Part shown: piece after piece, positions 1 to 10,851 of the stretch
How positions within the stretch are numbered: the first letter of the stretch is position 1
Layout: each line of letters opens with the position of its first letter
Assembly: GCA_951640165.1 (NCBI GenBank)
Contig: OX621243.1
Span: 7,006,001 to 7,070,000 of the forward strand
Length of the DNA stretch: 64,000 bases
Direction: 5' to 3'
DNA from: Pseudoips prasinana
Taxonomy: Eukaryota; Arthropoda; Insecta; Lepidoptera; Nolidae
Program-made: the position numbers and the translations under genes
The notes under the pieces: model-generated
Databases searched by the model: none
Told to the model about the DNA's origin: nothing
The model's input: the letters and a program-made list of their open reading frames with translations, nothing else

Positions 1-114
1 GTGTAATATCTTGGTTTTGTTTGCTACGTATGTTCAGTTGCATAAGCAAATTAAGTTCATAAAGTTACATCCACTATTTGTGTTACACCTTGTATAATAA
101 ATTGCAATCATAAA

Positions 115-390
115 AAAAACCGGCCAAGTGCGAGACGGACTCGCGGACGAAGAGTTCCGTACCATTGTCTATAAAAACGAGCAAAAAATTCACGTTTGTT
201 GTATGGGGGCCCCCTTCAATATTTTAGTATTTTTTGTTATAGCGGCAACAGAAATACATCATCTGTGAAAATTTCAAATGTATAACTATCACGGTTCATG
301 AGATACAGCGTGGTGACAGATGGATAAACAGACAACGAAGTCTTAGTAATAGGGTCCCGTTTTACCCTTTGGGTACGGAACCCTTAAAAA
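115..390 (+). repeat. CGGCCAAG-family dispersed repeat, short type
   Basis: This is an unclassified dispersed repeat that opens with CCGGCCAAGTGCGAG and closes with GGGTACGGAACCC. The same two ends bound copies at 61835-62113 (same interior) and at 56071-56675 and 39333-39975 (different, longer interior). No coding capacity is visible. The constant ends suggest a non-autonomous mobile element, but no clear terminal inverted repeat or transposase is present, so its class is left open. Confidence 0.6.
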
Positions 391-649
391 CAAATATTTA
401 CATAAGTAACAACAAGTAATAAACGTCTAGAATTCAGGAAGCTCGACTCCCTAAAAAGGTAACATGTATGTTATTTTTATTTTCACAACACATGCAATAA
501 ATCTTCTGGAACGAAAGCACATCGATCGCATCGAAAACGAAAACGAGACAACATAGATGGTCTTTATTCAAACTCATCGAATACCAAAATAACAGTTTCA
601 ATTCAAAACTGACGCAGTAAATAAACCATTCCAATTTTTACACAAAAAA
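391..649. other. No recognisable feature
   Basis: AT-rich sequence with only short uninformative open frames on either strand. I see no repeat shared with the rest of the window. Confidence 0.5.
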
Positions 650-1022
650 ACCGTTAGGTTGCGGCCTGGGTGCGGAGTGAGCGGCGTGCGGCGGGGCGTT
701 AAGCGAGAATATCCTATGGGTGGCATTAACCAGGGCGTTCAGACCAATATGCAGTACTTCTACCGTTTGCACGCCGTGTGGTTTACGGCCTAGAAAGAAT
801 AACAGGGGCACCCCATACCATCCCGTGGCCGTCGTAAAGGGCACCTAAGGGATACACCAGGTAGTCGGGTAGCAGTCCAATAGCTACCACCTAGCTGACC
901 GATGATCTTGTGCGGGTCGCTGAAAACCTCTGAATGCGAATAGCACAATACCGGCAATTGTGAAAATCTTTGGGGGAGGCCTTTGTCCATCAGTGGATGT
1001 CTATCGGCTGATATGATGATGA
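650..1022 (+). mobile_element. Short RTE-derived composite element (5' leader plus 3' end)
   Basis: The left part (about 650-885) is GC-richer than its surroundings. It contains the block CACCCCATACCATCCCGTGG, which is shared with the composite elements at 2684-2940 and 55266-55440. The right part (886-1022) matches the 3' end of RTE LINEs: it follows the C-terminal coding region of the intact element at 46.6-49.8 kb (WTDDL..VAG...M..A) and ends in a (ATG)n-like tail after the stop. It is therefore best read as an internally deleted or SINE-like derivative moved by RTE machinery. It has no open frame of its own. Confidence 0.6.
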
Positions 1023-1025
1023 TTA

Positions 1026-1384
1026 TGTATTTTTATGAATTATATTTTTTAATTCTTTTTATTTTAATGTTATATTTATTTATGTATACTTGACATAGAT
1101 AATCTGTAATTAATTTAATTTGAATTAGATAGTTGGACAATGTATTGCCGTGTTGAAACCGGTAGTAGAGACACCCGCTGAGTTTGTTTCGCTGGGTCTT
1201 CTCAGTTGGGGCGCATTGGATCCGGTGGTAGCATTAAAGCGCGACCGTCGTTATAAACACAAGGTCCGCCATAATGATAACATGTCATTCGTACCTTAAT
1301 ATAGACAGAACCATTCGACAATATGTAGTAAAAATATAGCTAAAATTAAAAAAAATGATAATTAAACCTACACATGATCCTTGA
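1026..1384. other. No recognisable feature
   Basis: AT-rich spacer without a convincing ORF or a repeat shared within the window. Confidence 0.5.
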
Positions 1385-1636
1385 CAATAACTTAATTTAA
1401 GTTAGTTAAATATCGTTACTGTTATAAAATAAATCTTATTGTAAATTATTTCCTACAATCCGTGTACCTCAATATCTATATGTACCTAGGTACATATAGA
1501 TATTGAGGTACACGGATTGTAGGAAATAATTAAAAATATTTCTAGAAATAATTATAAATTAATCATATATTACTACAAAAATGTTCTGACTATTTACAAG
1601 CGCTTTTTTAAAGTCTACGTGAATAAAAACCTTTTT
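1385..1636 (+). repeat. Dispersed repeat P, copy 1, carrying an inverted duplication
   Basis: The copy shares its left flank (ATTATAAAATAAAT) and right part (CTGACTATTTACAAGCGC) with the repeats at 14465-14655 (+) and 55762-55940 (-). Unlike those copies, its middle has been turned into a perfect palindrome at 1444-1531. No coding capacity is seen and the class of the repeat is unknown. Confidence 0.65.
1444..1531. repeat. 88-bp perfect palindrome
   Basis: The two 44-bp arms are exact reverse complements and meet at CCT|AGG (between 1487 and 1488) with no loop. In the sister copies of repeat P the corresponding stretch is single and not palindromic, so one arm appears to be an inverted copy of the other. 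Confidence 0.9.
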
Positions 1637-1780
1637 TATTTTATTTTATTTATTTATTTATGTATTTGCATGCCCGTGAGCAAAATATGAGGACTATATT
1701 GTTTAACATCTTCATTACCATATTTTGAGCAAATAAAGAAATTGAATTGAAATTGATTGATATTTAGAAATACATATATA
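1637..1780 (+). other. Possible LINE 3' untranslated end
   Basis: Runs of TTTATTTA are followed by GCAAATAAAG and a tail of ATTGAATTGAAATTGATTG. An AATAAA followed by a short tandem tail is common at 3' ends of non-LTR retrotransposons. No coding sequence is left, so this is only a suggestion. Confidence 0.25.
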
Positions 1781-1888
1781 AGTATGTTTATCAGTTGTCT
1801 GATTAACATAGTACAGGCCAGGCCCAGCCTGGTTTGGGATCAGATGGCAGTGTGTTTGTTGTCCCAAGATATTTATTTATTTATATTT
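1781..1888 (+). repeat. SINE-C 3' module fragment
   Basis: It shows the common SINE 3' module: CATAGTACAGG, then GTTTGGGATCAGATGGCAGT, then TGTCCCAAGATATTTATTT. The tRNA-like head is missing, so this is a 5'-truncated copy. The same module is at 34237-34345. Confidence 0.6.
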
Positions 1889-2683
1889 ATATCTAATGGC
1901 ATCAGCTTAACGCCTAATGAGTTAATGCTTTCTATATATCGTTCATAAGCAGTGCGTAGGTTTCATAAGCAGAGCGTACTAAACTATAACTCCGCCTAAC
2001 GTTCCGCTATACGTGTTTTACTATTGCTGTACGTGTACACAGGCCTACGTATGGTAGTCATGATTCATGAGCTTATAATTCGGGACTGGGGAAATTACAG
2101 AGGGAGTTATGGGGAGAAAAAGTTGCCGTTATTGTCGATATTAATCCATGCAAATGTGTGCGTGTTTATGTTAATGTGTGTGTAAATAGTAAATTATGAC
2201 ACCCTTGTGCATTACTCGGAGTAAGGTGACAATGTTTGTATGTACAATTCTTTGAGGCAATTTATCCCATGCGGATGATATATCGGAAAAATAACTGAAG
2301 TATTATTTTTATTATTCCGTACCAATGTTTTTATATTGAGTGTATGATTAATGGACGTTTCGCTAAGTATCTAAATGATATAGCTGTAAAAGGATATTCA
2401 ATCTCTTTTCAGGAAGCAATTTGTTTGTTTTATTACTTTTCGCGTCGGCAAGAGGAAAATGTGCTTTAAATATTTGCCGGTCCATTTTACTTTTATATGC
2501 GAGTCGTTGTGAATGGTCATAAAAACTACTCTGCTTTTATAAAAAGTTCGACTGACTGTTTATACTTTCACGTACTACTTACGTTACATCGGTATCCCAA
2601 TTACATCCATTTCAGTTGTTAAATTTTAACAAGTAAAATGGATATTATCGCTATCAATATTACGATCTAACATAGTAAAATGC
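1889..2683. other. No recognisable feature
   Basis: AT-rich sequence. The short GT-rich stretch at about 2150-2190 is the only simple-sequence feature. No gene or known repeat is recognised. Confidence 0.45.
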
Positions 2684-2940
2684 ACTGCTGTGTGGTGACG
2701 GCGACAAATATCAGAGTCAGAATATCATCACCCCATCTCATCCCGTGGGGGGCGTAGAAGTCGACCCGAGGGAATATCTACCAGAGGATGGGCAGCAGCT
2801 TCCTTCTGATTACTATGACCATCTTACTGCGATCGCCAACCCGCCTGCCAAGCGTGGCGATTATGGCATATCCCCCCAAGACGATTCTTGAGGGAGGCTT
2901 GTCCAGCAGTGGACTTATATAGCTGTAATGATGATGATGA
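2684..2940 (+). mobile_element. Short RTE-derived composite element
   Basis: It begins near CTGTGTGGTGACGGC and contains CACCCCATCTCATCCCGTGG and CCAACCCGCCTGCCAAGCGT. The latter resembles the 5' leader of the RTE LINE at 46.6 kb (CCAACCCGTCTGGCCAGCGT at about 46758). The right end, with GGGAGGCTTGTCCAGCAGTG and a (ATG)n tail, matches the RTE 3' end. The middle of the LINE, including all catalytic domains, is absent. It is a non-autonomous derivative, and related copies occur at 2966-3212, 12130, 36845 and 57070. Confidence 0.65.
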
Positions 2941-2965
2941 ACATAGTAAAAATATAAGTATAAAT

Positions 2966-3212
2966 TTTCATATTCATCATCATCATGTCAGCCAAAGTAC
3001 GTCCACTGCTGGACAAAATCCTCTCCAAAGAATGGGGGGATATGCCATAATCGCCACACTTGGCAGACGGGTTCGCGATCGCAGTTTGATAGTCATAGTT
3101 CACAGAAGAACGCCGGCAACCCGTTCTCTGGTAGGTATTCCCTTGAATGATTTCTGCGCCCCCCACGGGATGAGATGGGGTGATGATATTCTGTGCCGTC
3201 ACCACACAGCAA
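2966..3212 (-). mobile_element. Short RTE-derived composite element, inverted relative to its neighbour
   Basis: Read on the minus strand it is the same type of element as 2684-2940: TGTGTGGTGACGGC head, CACCCCATCTCATCCCGTGG block, CCAGCAGTGGAC and a (ATG)n tail. The two copies lie tail to tail with only about 25 bp between them, so a transcript through both could fold into a long imperfect hairpin. Confidence 0.65.
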
Positions 3213-3261
3213 ATTTTCATATTATCTGCATATTGTTAATTTTCATCATACTTTTAATTTC

Positions 3262-3299
3262 CAATTTTCGTCAGACTTGCATAAGTCTGACGAAAATTG
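3262..3299. repeat. Perfect inverted repeat, 17-bp arms, 4-bp loop
   Basis: Arm CAATTTTCGTCAGACTT is followed by loop GCAT and the exact reverse complement. No poly-T or gene boundary accompanies it, so it is not called a terminator. Confidence 0.85.
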
Positions 3300-3514
3300 T
3301 CTGATACGCTGGATAGAAGCAAAAAGTAAATATAATCGTATTTTGTATTCTGAATTTGATTTTTCAGTAGACTACAGCAGTACTGCTACATTAAATGATT
3401 CAAGTAAAAGTGTTCCACTTTCGGCACCACAATGATATTAGAGCACCAAAGCTGAATAAAAGGTACAGAAATTTGGGGTCTATTATACACATGTACTGTT
3501 GCCAGTGTACATAG

Positions 3515-3724
3515 CTCGTAGAGCCGACGACCGCTGAAGCAAAAATGTTCTTGAGTGGCGACCACTAACCGGAAGACGCAACGTGGGCAGGCACCCTACA
3601 AGATGGACCGATGATCTTGTGAGGGTCGCTGGAAGTCGCTGGATGCGGATAGCGCGAGACCGGCAATTGTGGAGATCTTTGTCCAGCAGTGGGTGTCTTT
3701 AGGCTGATATGATGACGGCGATTC
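3515..3724 (+). mobile_element. 5'-truncated RTE LINE 3' end
   Basis: Translation gives VLEWRPL.GRR..GR and RWTDDLVRVAGSRWMR. These parallel the last 70 residues of the intact RTE protein at 46.6-49.8 kb (VLEWRPRLGKRK, RWTDDLKRVAGTDWMR). A small deletion removes part of the LGEA segment, and the copy ends after the stop in a degenerate ATG tail. It is dead and very short. Confidence 0.75.
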
Positions 3725-4163
3725 TCACATTATACAACACTTTGGTGGCCCATGTGAGACTAAATATAGTCTATATAGTCTCATGTTGGGGCGAATACAA
3801 AACAAAATTTCTCAGATTTTTATATTTGAGGCCCTATGGACTATATCCCTTTTACCAGCTTATGTACTTGTTATGTGCTTGTTCATATTAGGCATGGTTG
3901 GATACAACGAGCTGAGAGTTAGGCGTGAGTTCACACTTGTCTCCTATTTGTTTCAATTAATTAGCGGCAAGATACATAACGCGAACATATTAGAGTTAGT
4001 GTGATTGAGTGTTCCGGATAGATATGTGTGGCGGCGACGTCAGCCTCAGCTGCTGGCTGTTCCTCGTGGCCGCACTAATCTGTTAAAAGAGGCGCCTCTG
4101 ACGCGTAGCTTCACACTCATAACCTTGTAGCAGAGGAGACAGACATTTTTTATTGTAAACTGA
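3725..4163 (+). pseudogene. LINE reverse transcriptase C-terminal remnant
   Basis: Three frame-shifted pieces together resemble the C-terminal, post-RT region of Jockey/CR1-like LINE proteins. They read KFLRFLYLRPYGLYPFY (about 3805-3855), LGMVGYNELRVRREF.L.SYLFQLISGKIHN (about 3888-3985) and SVPDRYVWRRR.....AVPRGRTNLL (about 4008-4090). At least two frameshifts and one internal stop break it, and nothing of the endonuclease or catalytic RT core is left. The assignment to a family is from recall of the conserved GMLGYN and RTNLL blocks. The exact clade is not resolved. Confidence 0.6.
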
Positions 4164-4281
4164 GTGAGTTGATAAATATAACCTTATATTTAATAGGTTT
4201 TAGAAAATAAGTTGTTGTTATGTTTGCTTCACTATTGTATTGGGTTTCAACGATTGAAAGTGATGATTAAATAAATGAATA
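4164..4281 (+). other. Probable 3' UTR of the LINE remnant
   Basis: It follows the LINE remnant directly and ends in GATTAAATAAATGAATAC, which contains AATAAA. A MITE-like element starts right behind it. Confidence 0.35.
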
Positions 4282-4282
4282 C

Positions 4283-4676
4283 TATACAGGCTGACCGAGG
4301 AGTTTATGTTGAGGAGTATTCGAATCACCCCCATGTATGCTCTACGATATTGCGTAGTTTTCGAGATAGATTTTTTTTATGAATTTATCGTAAATTTCAC
4401 CTAACATCAGTTTTCGATTTTCTAGTGGTGTTGAACATTTCTGGTTCAGTTTTTTTTTGTGATAACTAATTAGCATAGTTTAACCTACCTACTAAAAAGT
4501 ATGGTTTAAAGAAGTGACTTAGAAATTATTCGAAATTTCAAAATTGCGGTTTGAGCTCAGAACTCATAAATTATAAAAGCAACAATAAAAAAAAATGGGG
4601 GTAATTCGGATACTCCTCATCATAAAGTATCTAAATTTTGTGTTTAAACCATTACAACCAACCAACACCCTGTATA
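4283..4676. mobile_element. MITE-like element with terminal inverted repeats
   Basis: The ends are TATACAGG and CCTGTATA. Inside them, GTTGAGGAGTATTCGAATCA near the left end pairs with the complement of GTAATTCGGATACTCCTCAT near the right end. The length is 394 bp and there is no coding capacity. The outer TA could be a TA target duplication, as in Tc1/mariner-type insertions, but no transposase is available to prove the class. Confidence 0.6.
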
Positions 4677-5028
4677 AAAGAAATCCCAATAAACTTCAGA
4701 AGCTCGTCCTTTTGAAGTCGGTTAAAAACGAGAAATAGTTGTTAAGTATAGATAAATATATGTCCTTAATAAGGGATTTGGGGGGAATTTTGACTAGATC
4801 TCACAATCTGACATTAGGAAAATGCGCGAGATCACCCACGCAGTACAATATTTAAACTACTAATTCTAACACTATGTGCATTTTGGTACTCTGCAATTTG
4901 ATGAAATAGTAAAATTTATTCAGCATTTAGGTATTAGCATTCGATTGTACGTGTCAAGTTCACAATGCAGTAATAAAGTCCGGTGCCATATTAAACTATA
5001 TTTCATGCCTATTCCGTCTGTACAGTCG

Positions 5029-5030
<2 letters not shown>
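4677..5030. other. No recognisable feature
   Basis: AT-rich spacer between the MITE and a TA microsatellite. Only a short open frame is present. Confidence 0.45.
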
Positions 5031-5032
<2 letters not shown>

Positions 5033-5059
<27 letters not shown>

Positions 5060-5060
5060 T
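5033..5060. repeat. (TA)n microsatellite
   Basis: About 14 uninterrupted TA units. Confidence 0.9.
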
Positions 5061-5064
5061 ACGT

Positions 5065-5464
5065 ACTAGCTTTTCCCTGCGACTTTGTCCGCGTATTTTT
5101 CAAAATCTCACCTCGAAGAGGTTAAAACAAACCTATTCTGGGTTACCCGTGTCCGAAACAAAATATACCTTCGTATAATTTTGACCAAGTTTCTCACAAA
5201 CTTTCAACCCCTACTTTAAACCCTTACGGGGTAAATCTTAATATTTAAACAAGTCATATGAATATTAATGCCAAGTTTGAAGTTGATCAGACCAAGAAAA
5301 CACGTTGTTTCATACATATTGTGCAACCCCTTCTTTCCCCGTTAGAGGTTTAATTTTCCAAAATCCTTTCTTTGTGCTTACCTACGTCACTTAAGGAATA
5401 TCTCAGCGGTTTCAGCTATGCGTAGATCGATCGAGTCAGTCAGTTTCTTCTTTTATATTGTAGA
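5065..5464 (+). repeat. AGCTGTGCCC-family repeat, long divergent copy
   Basis: It starts ACTAGCTTTTCCCTGCGACT and ends TTTATATTGTAGAT, the typical end pattern of this family (ACTAGCTGTGCCC at one end, TATATAGTAGAT or TATAGAT at the other). The interior carries several CAACCCC blocks and a GTCAGTCAGT run. A related interior piece without ends is at about 8195-8400. Confidence 0.5.
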
Positions 5465-7440
5465 TTGCTGAGAAGTCATACGAAACAAAGCAAATATTCG
5501 AAAATTGGTTAAAATTTTTACTACACTATTGTCTTTACCTACCAATCCTTAACCTTCTTATGCAGAAGGCTGCTGGCAGACTCAGTAATACAAGGTCGAA
5601 TTATGAAACAATAACGACTTACCATTATTACTAATGTTTCTAATTACTTATCCATTGACGCTTTGGTCGAACCGTCAAATCTTCTTCCTCACAATGACAA
5701 AGTAATGAACTTCTAAATTAGGGTAATTGACGCTGTCAAATCTTTACAATATTTCGACGATTTCACTTGTTCGTGGTGACCTTTGTAACGCGTTTACTTG
5801 GTAATATTACCTCATTGGTATGAATTATGTTTCGATGACGTTATTGCGACTTACATACAATAAGACAAGGTAATTAGAAACTCTCGTGACACTATACGCA
5901 ACTGTAGTCTTCGCCGGCGAGTACGATGGATTGGTTTGGGTATCTAGTCCGGATCGTCATTGCTGGGACGACAATGCTTACGGGGGGGCTATCTAGGTGT
6001 ATTTGACTGCCTCGACTACCATTGTCTTGTATGGTTCAGTCTCTATTCCCCCACTATCAATAACCGATGGAATGGCTTGATAGAAAAGTGCAAGGCCATT
6101 GGGTTAAATAAAATTGCGAAATACGTTAGAATTGAAAATCGCTTTAGGCGCATTGGGCATTTTCGAGATGGGAAAAAACAATTGAACTCGCGAGACTGTT
6201 ACCGTTACAGACACATCTTTATATACGTGAATATGTATATATATATTGGGTATGTACATACATAGAAACACATGCATGATGGCATTTTTTGAGTTGGGTA
6301 TAACCATTTAACCTGCGACATTGTTACCGTTACCGACACAACAAATAATTGTATTAATAATAAATAATAAAAATGTAAATGTATTTATTGTCCACCATAC
6401 AGTAAATAATAGATATAAATAAAGAAAACAGTTTATTAAATTATAATTTTACCTGTTATTGGTACCTATTATCTAATTAACTATCCCGGACACCTTGTAT
6501 ATTTTTCTTTAACTCCATGTACATACCTAAACATTGGCGGCGACCGTAGTGTAAATGTGTATGTTTTGCTAATTATCGAATAACTGATGAACGCTAATTT
6601 TAACCTTGAATTATACGATACTAGCTATTATGTACATAAAACGAACACTTGGTTCATATTCACCTGAATATCTTGTAAACGTGTTCTTACATAATATAAT
6701 ATATAATAGAGAAGCTTGCTTCGTGATTTTTTTAACATTTTTTTTACAGCTACATGAGGAGGCTTTTACTCCTTCACTGGACAATTGAATTTTAATACTT
6801 ATTATTATACAAGGTCTAACATAAATCGTAGACCTAACTTAATTTGCCTATGATAATAGTATTGCCCAGCATCTTTTCAACATCAAGTTGCAAAATACAA
6901 AGAAATAAATAAATTTAAAAATCTCTTTAATATTTTTAGTCGCAGAAAAAGAAAAAATAGTGCCCCTTATACTTATTTTTATTCTATTTAGACGCGCCTG
7001 TGTTGTGGGTTTGTGTTCTTGAGGCTGGGTGTAATTATCTACAATATGTAACTTAATTAACGCACATCCTGAAAATAGTTTGTTCAGAATCGTTCACTGA
7101 ATCGATTTATATCATTTTTAATATAGGTATTTTTTTTCCAAAATAATCAAAACTACGGAAATTATTTCTATATTGACCCTGTACAGTTAAAACAAATTGA
7201 AATGGACCGTATGTCAATTAATAATACTTTTAAATCACAGTTTTATTTGTATTCATACAAATTGCATAATTCAATACAAAAAAAAGAAAAATAAACTTTA
7301 TTCCAAGAAACTAATTTAGTAAATAACAATGCATATTCATGTAAAATAAAAAAATCAGTGTATGTATTATGATTACAACATAATATTCAAATTGGGGTGT
7401 TTGAGGGTGTGCGTTAATTACGTTACATGTTATATATAAG
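5465..7440. other. No recognisable gene or repeat
   Basis: Two kilobases of AT-rich DNA. Open frames up to about 100 codons (5960-6265) have no recognisable motif and a composition like non-coding DNA. I can support nothing here. Confidence 0.45.
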
Positions 7441-7454
7441 TGTGTATTCATGAA

Positions 7455-7545
7455 AAATCAGTTATTAGGTTTTCTGAGTATAAGCTCTGCTTAGTTTGGG
7501 ATCAGATGACCGTGTCCTTAGATATTAAGATATTTTATTGTTCAA
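7455..7545 (+). repeat. SINE 3' module fragment
   Basis: The stretch AAGCTCTGCTTAGTTTGGG, ATCAGATGACCGTGT and a T/A-rich tail matches the shared 3' module of SINE-A and SINE-C. The head is missing. Confidence 0.5.
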
Positions 7546-8481
7546 TGCTTAATTTTATTCCTATATACCTGATGTCATAATATAAATTTCTACACTGTGC
7601 ACTGTGTCATGCGTGCGCGCGCGCAAGCCTTCAACTCGATTTATCACCTTGTTAAGTGGCAGCGCACGAGACTAGCTGTACTGTTAATTACTACCTAAGG
7701 AGGATATTTTATAACTAAACCAGAAGCTACGTCCTTGACGAATTCACAAATACTTGTTTGAAGTGAAACTTCAGAAACACCACTTGATAATCTTTATATT
7801 AACGAGATTTTAGAGTTCAACTTTAAGGACGCGTCAACTTTCGTTAAATGAAAGAGAGTAAAGCTGATATTGAAAAATGTTTATCCCGTTACTACGGAAG
7901 TGTATAAACAGTGCCGAGCATGTGCGAGTAGTGATTTGCGCCTCAGGCGCTACATATGAATAAATCAAAATGTTTTTTTGTTGTATAATTTTGAACATGT
8001 TTAAACAGTAATTAATAGTTGTTATGAATGTACGCAAAATTATGTATATTCTAAAGGTGCGGTACGTCGCAGCCTTCCACGGTCATTAGTGATCTCATGC
8101 CAAGTGGATGTACACGATTATTGTAACGTTACGTTCGGTCTTCTAACAGCGCAAATTGTGTTTGTGGATAAAAATAAATATAAGGTAAATCATATGTTTA
8201 AAGAATACAAATGAAAAGTTTGAAGTGGTTCAGATTTTAAAAAACACATTGTTAGATACAAACTTTGCAACCCCCTTTCACCTCTTAGGAGTGGAATGTA
8301 AAAAAATCCTTTCTTAGTGCGTAAGTCACGTAAGGAATATTTTTCATGGCTTAAGACACTTTAAGATTCTTTGCAAGAAATTTCCCCTTATCAAAAGTGA
8401 TTCAGTCATTATCATGATTAATATTGTTAATACCTGATGATAACAATAATTAAAAGTTACAAATTATCAAACTTATAGGCT
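7546..8481. other. AT-rich spacer with one repeat relic
   Basis: A short alternating GC run lies at about 7612-7623. At about 8195-8400 a relic resembles the interior of the repeat at 5065-5464 (AACCCC.TTTC, GGAATAT). No gene is seen. Confidence 0.4.
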
Positions 8482-9237
<756 letters not shown>

Positions 9238-9241
9238 AGTT

Positions 9242-9273
<32 letters not shown>

Positions 9274-9275
9274 GG
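9238..9275. repeat. (GT)n(GA)n microsatellite
   Basis: A run of GT dinucleotides passes directly into GA dinucleotides. Confidence 0.85.
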
Positions 9276-9727
9276 ATGGAAGAGTGTGTGTTAATGTCCG
9301 AGAGGTCATTATAAGTTATTGTGAATCGGGGCTAAGAATATGAATAGAATAGAAGTCCTGTGGTTTAAGCTCATTATGCAATTATTATATTATTACTATC
9401 ATAGTCCGTTTCAAATAAGTTGTTAAAAGAAAAATTCAGAAACAATATAACCTATAAATAATAATAAAAAAATCGAAAAAATTAAATTACTCATGCTCGT
9501 AGTAAGTTAGTTACTTAGGATAGCTCTTGATTGGGCCATTGTCCGTGAACCATTTCCATATGTAGGGTGCACGATGTGAGCGTGGGGCCCCTTGGAAGCA
9601 GCTAGACCCGGTAATGCAGAGTCTAGTCTGACCGATTTCGTCAACACGATGTCTTAACAAAAGAATGGTCTGTTTTTTGGATGGAATGACTCATAATTTC
9701 CATCCAGAATTCCAAAAACCTTGAAAG
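9276..9727. other. No recognisable feature
   Basis: A somewhat GC-richer stretch at 9530-9640 has no ORF and no repeat partner that I can find in the window. Confidence 0.4.
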
Positions 9728-9785
9728 CTTCATTTATTTTCCAAATGACCATAAACGTGTATGGTCATTTGGAAAATAAATGAAG
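9728..9785. repeat. Perfect inverted repeat, 26-bp arms, 6-bp loop
   Basis: Arm CTTCATTTATTTTCCAAATG.. (26 bp) is followed by AACGTG and its exact reverse complement. Confidence 0.9.
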
Positions 9786-9956
9786 ATCGGGTATATCACT
9801 TCGCTATATTTATGTATCTACACTACTATCGGCATATCAGCTGCCATACTTTGTTTGCGTCATTTCTACGTCATACTGACTGTCATACGTCATAGGGATT
9901 TTTGCCATATGAGCATTAACTGGGGAAGTACCTACATTTCACAGAATATAGTCAAA

Positions 9957-10126
9957 TCTACTATATAAAAATAAGTCGGGTTTTCCTTCTTGACGCTATA
10001 ACTCCAGAACGCACGAACCGATTTCCACGGTTTTGCATTCGTAGGAAAGGTCTCGGGCTCCGTGAGGTTTATAGCAAAGAAAATTTATAAAATTTAGCGC
10101 GGGTAACACCGTGGGGCACAGCTAGT
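9957..10126 (-). repeat. AGCTGTGCCC-family repeat, 170-bp type, minus strand
   Basis: It is the reverse-strand counterpart of 8482-8652 and covers the whole 170-bp element from ACTATATAAAAATAAGTC to GGGGCACAGCTAGT. Sequence similarity to the other copy is high, which suggests fairly recent activity. Confidence 0.65.
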
Positions 10127-10767
10127 GTGATATAATAAATGATCACATAGATTAATCGACGACTTGTGTATCGCAAGCTATATAGACTATGATAATCGGT
10201 TACCTTCAGATGGGTAGTATTCTTGTTTACCGACGATGGAATATCGCAGAGCTAAATATTCGTTTATAAATAATAGCATTTAATAATGAACAAGAATCAA
10301 TAAATCGCTTTTGTTAATAGCCTCTCTAAACATCCGACACTACGACATAATGAGTTGTCAATTGCTATTAATCAAAAAGAACCATGCTATTAAAGTCGAA
10401 TTAATCTATCCAAAATGTCAACAACTAAATGTACAAGTTATTTAGTCGATTTGTTCCTGCCAACTAAGAAGCAACAGCTTGTTGATTTAGTTAGACCATA
10501 GACAATGAATACTGGTATTGAAACTTCGTTGAAATTTATGAGATAAAATGAAGTACACACAACACAACATTAACAATAGAAAATGAGATGCTTATAGGTT
10601 GTTTCTTCACCGGTGCGTAAGTGTTTATGAAGGTTAAGCATGGGTGTCCGCTAAAATGGTTTAACATGTCAGTTGGAACAATTGAGATTAAGGTAAACAA
10701 TGCCCATACGATACAGTACGTATGACGAAATAATAATAATAGTTCTATTAATAATTAATACTTATTA
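10127..10767. other. No recognisable feature
   Basis: AT-rich spacer without gene or repeat evidence. Confidence 0.45.
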
Positions 10768-10832
10768 TAAGTCTGATGTGTGGTGTAGAATATCATCACC
10801 CTATCTCATCCCGTGGGGGGCATAAAAATGCA
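10768..10832 (+). repeat. Fragment of short RTE-derived composite element
   Basis: TGTGTGGTG, AATATCATCACCCTATCTCA and TCCCGTGGGGGGC match the head of the composite element at 2684-2940. The rest is absent. Confidence 0.55.
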
Positions 10833-10851
10833 CCTATCCCTTTCCGGTCAT

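Noticed and set aside
3262..3299. Rho-independent terminator
   Set aside because: Hairpin lacks a T-tract in a suitable position, no gene precedes it, and the DNA is eukaryotic in character.
2888..3304. 138-codon ORF as a gene
   Set aside because: It runs through the two inverted RTE-derived elements and changes element halfway.
5960..6307. Overlapping ORFs of about 100 codons on both strands
   Set aside because: No recognisable motif, AT-driven composition, and low-complexity Y/I/H-rich ends.
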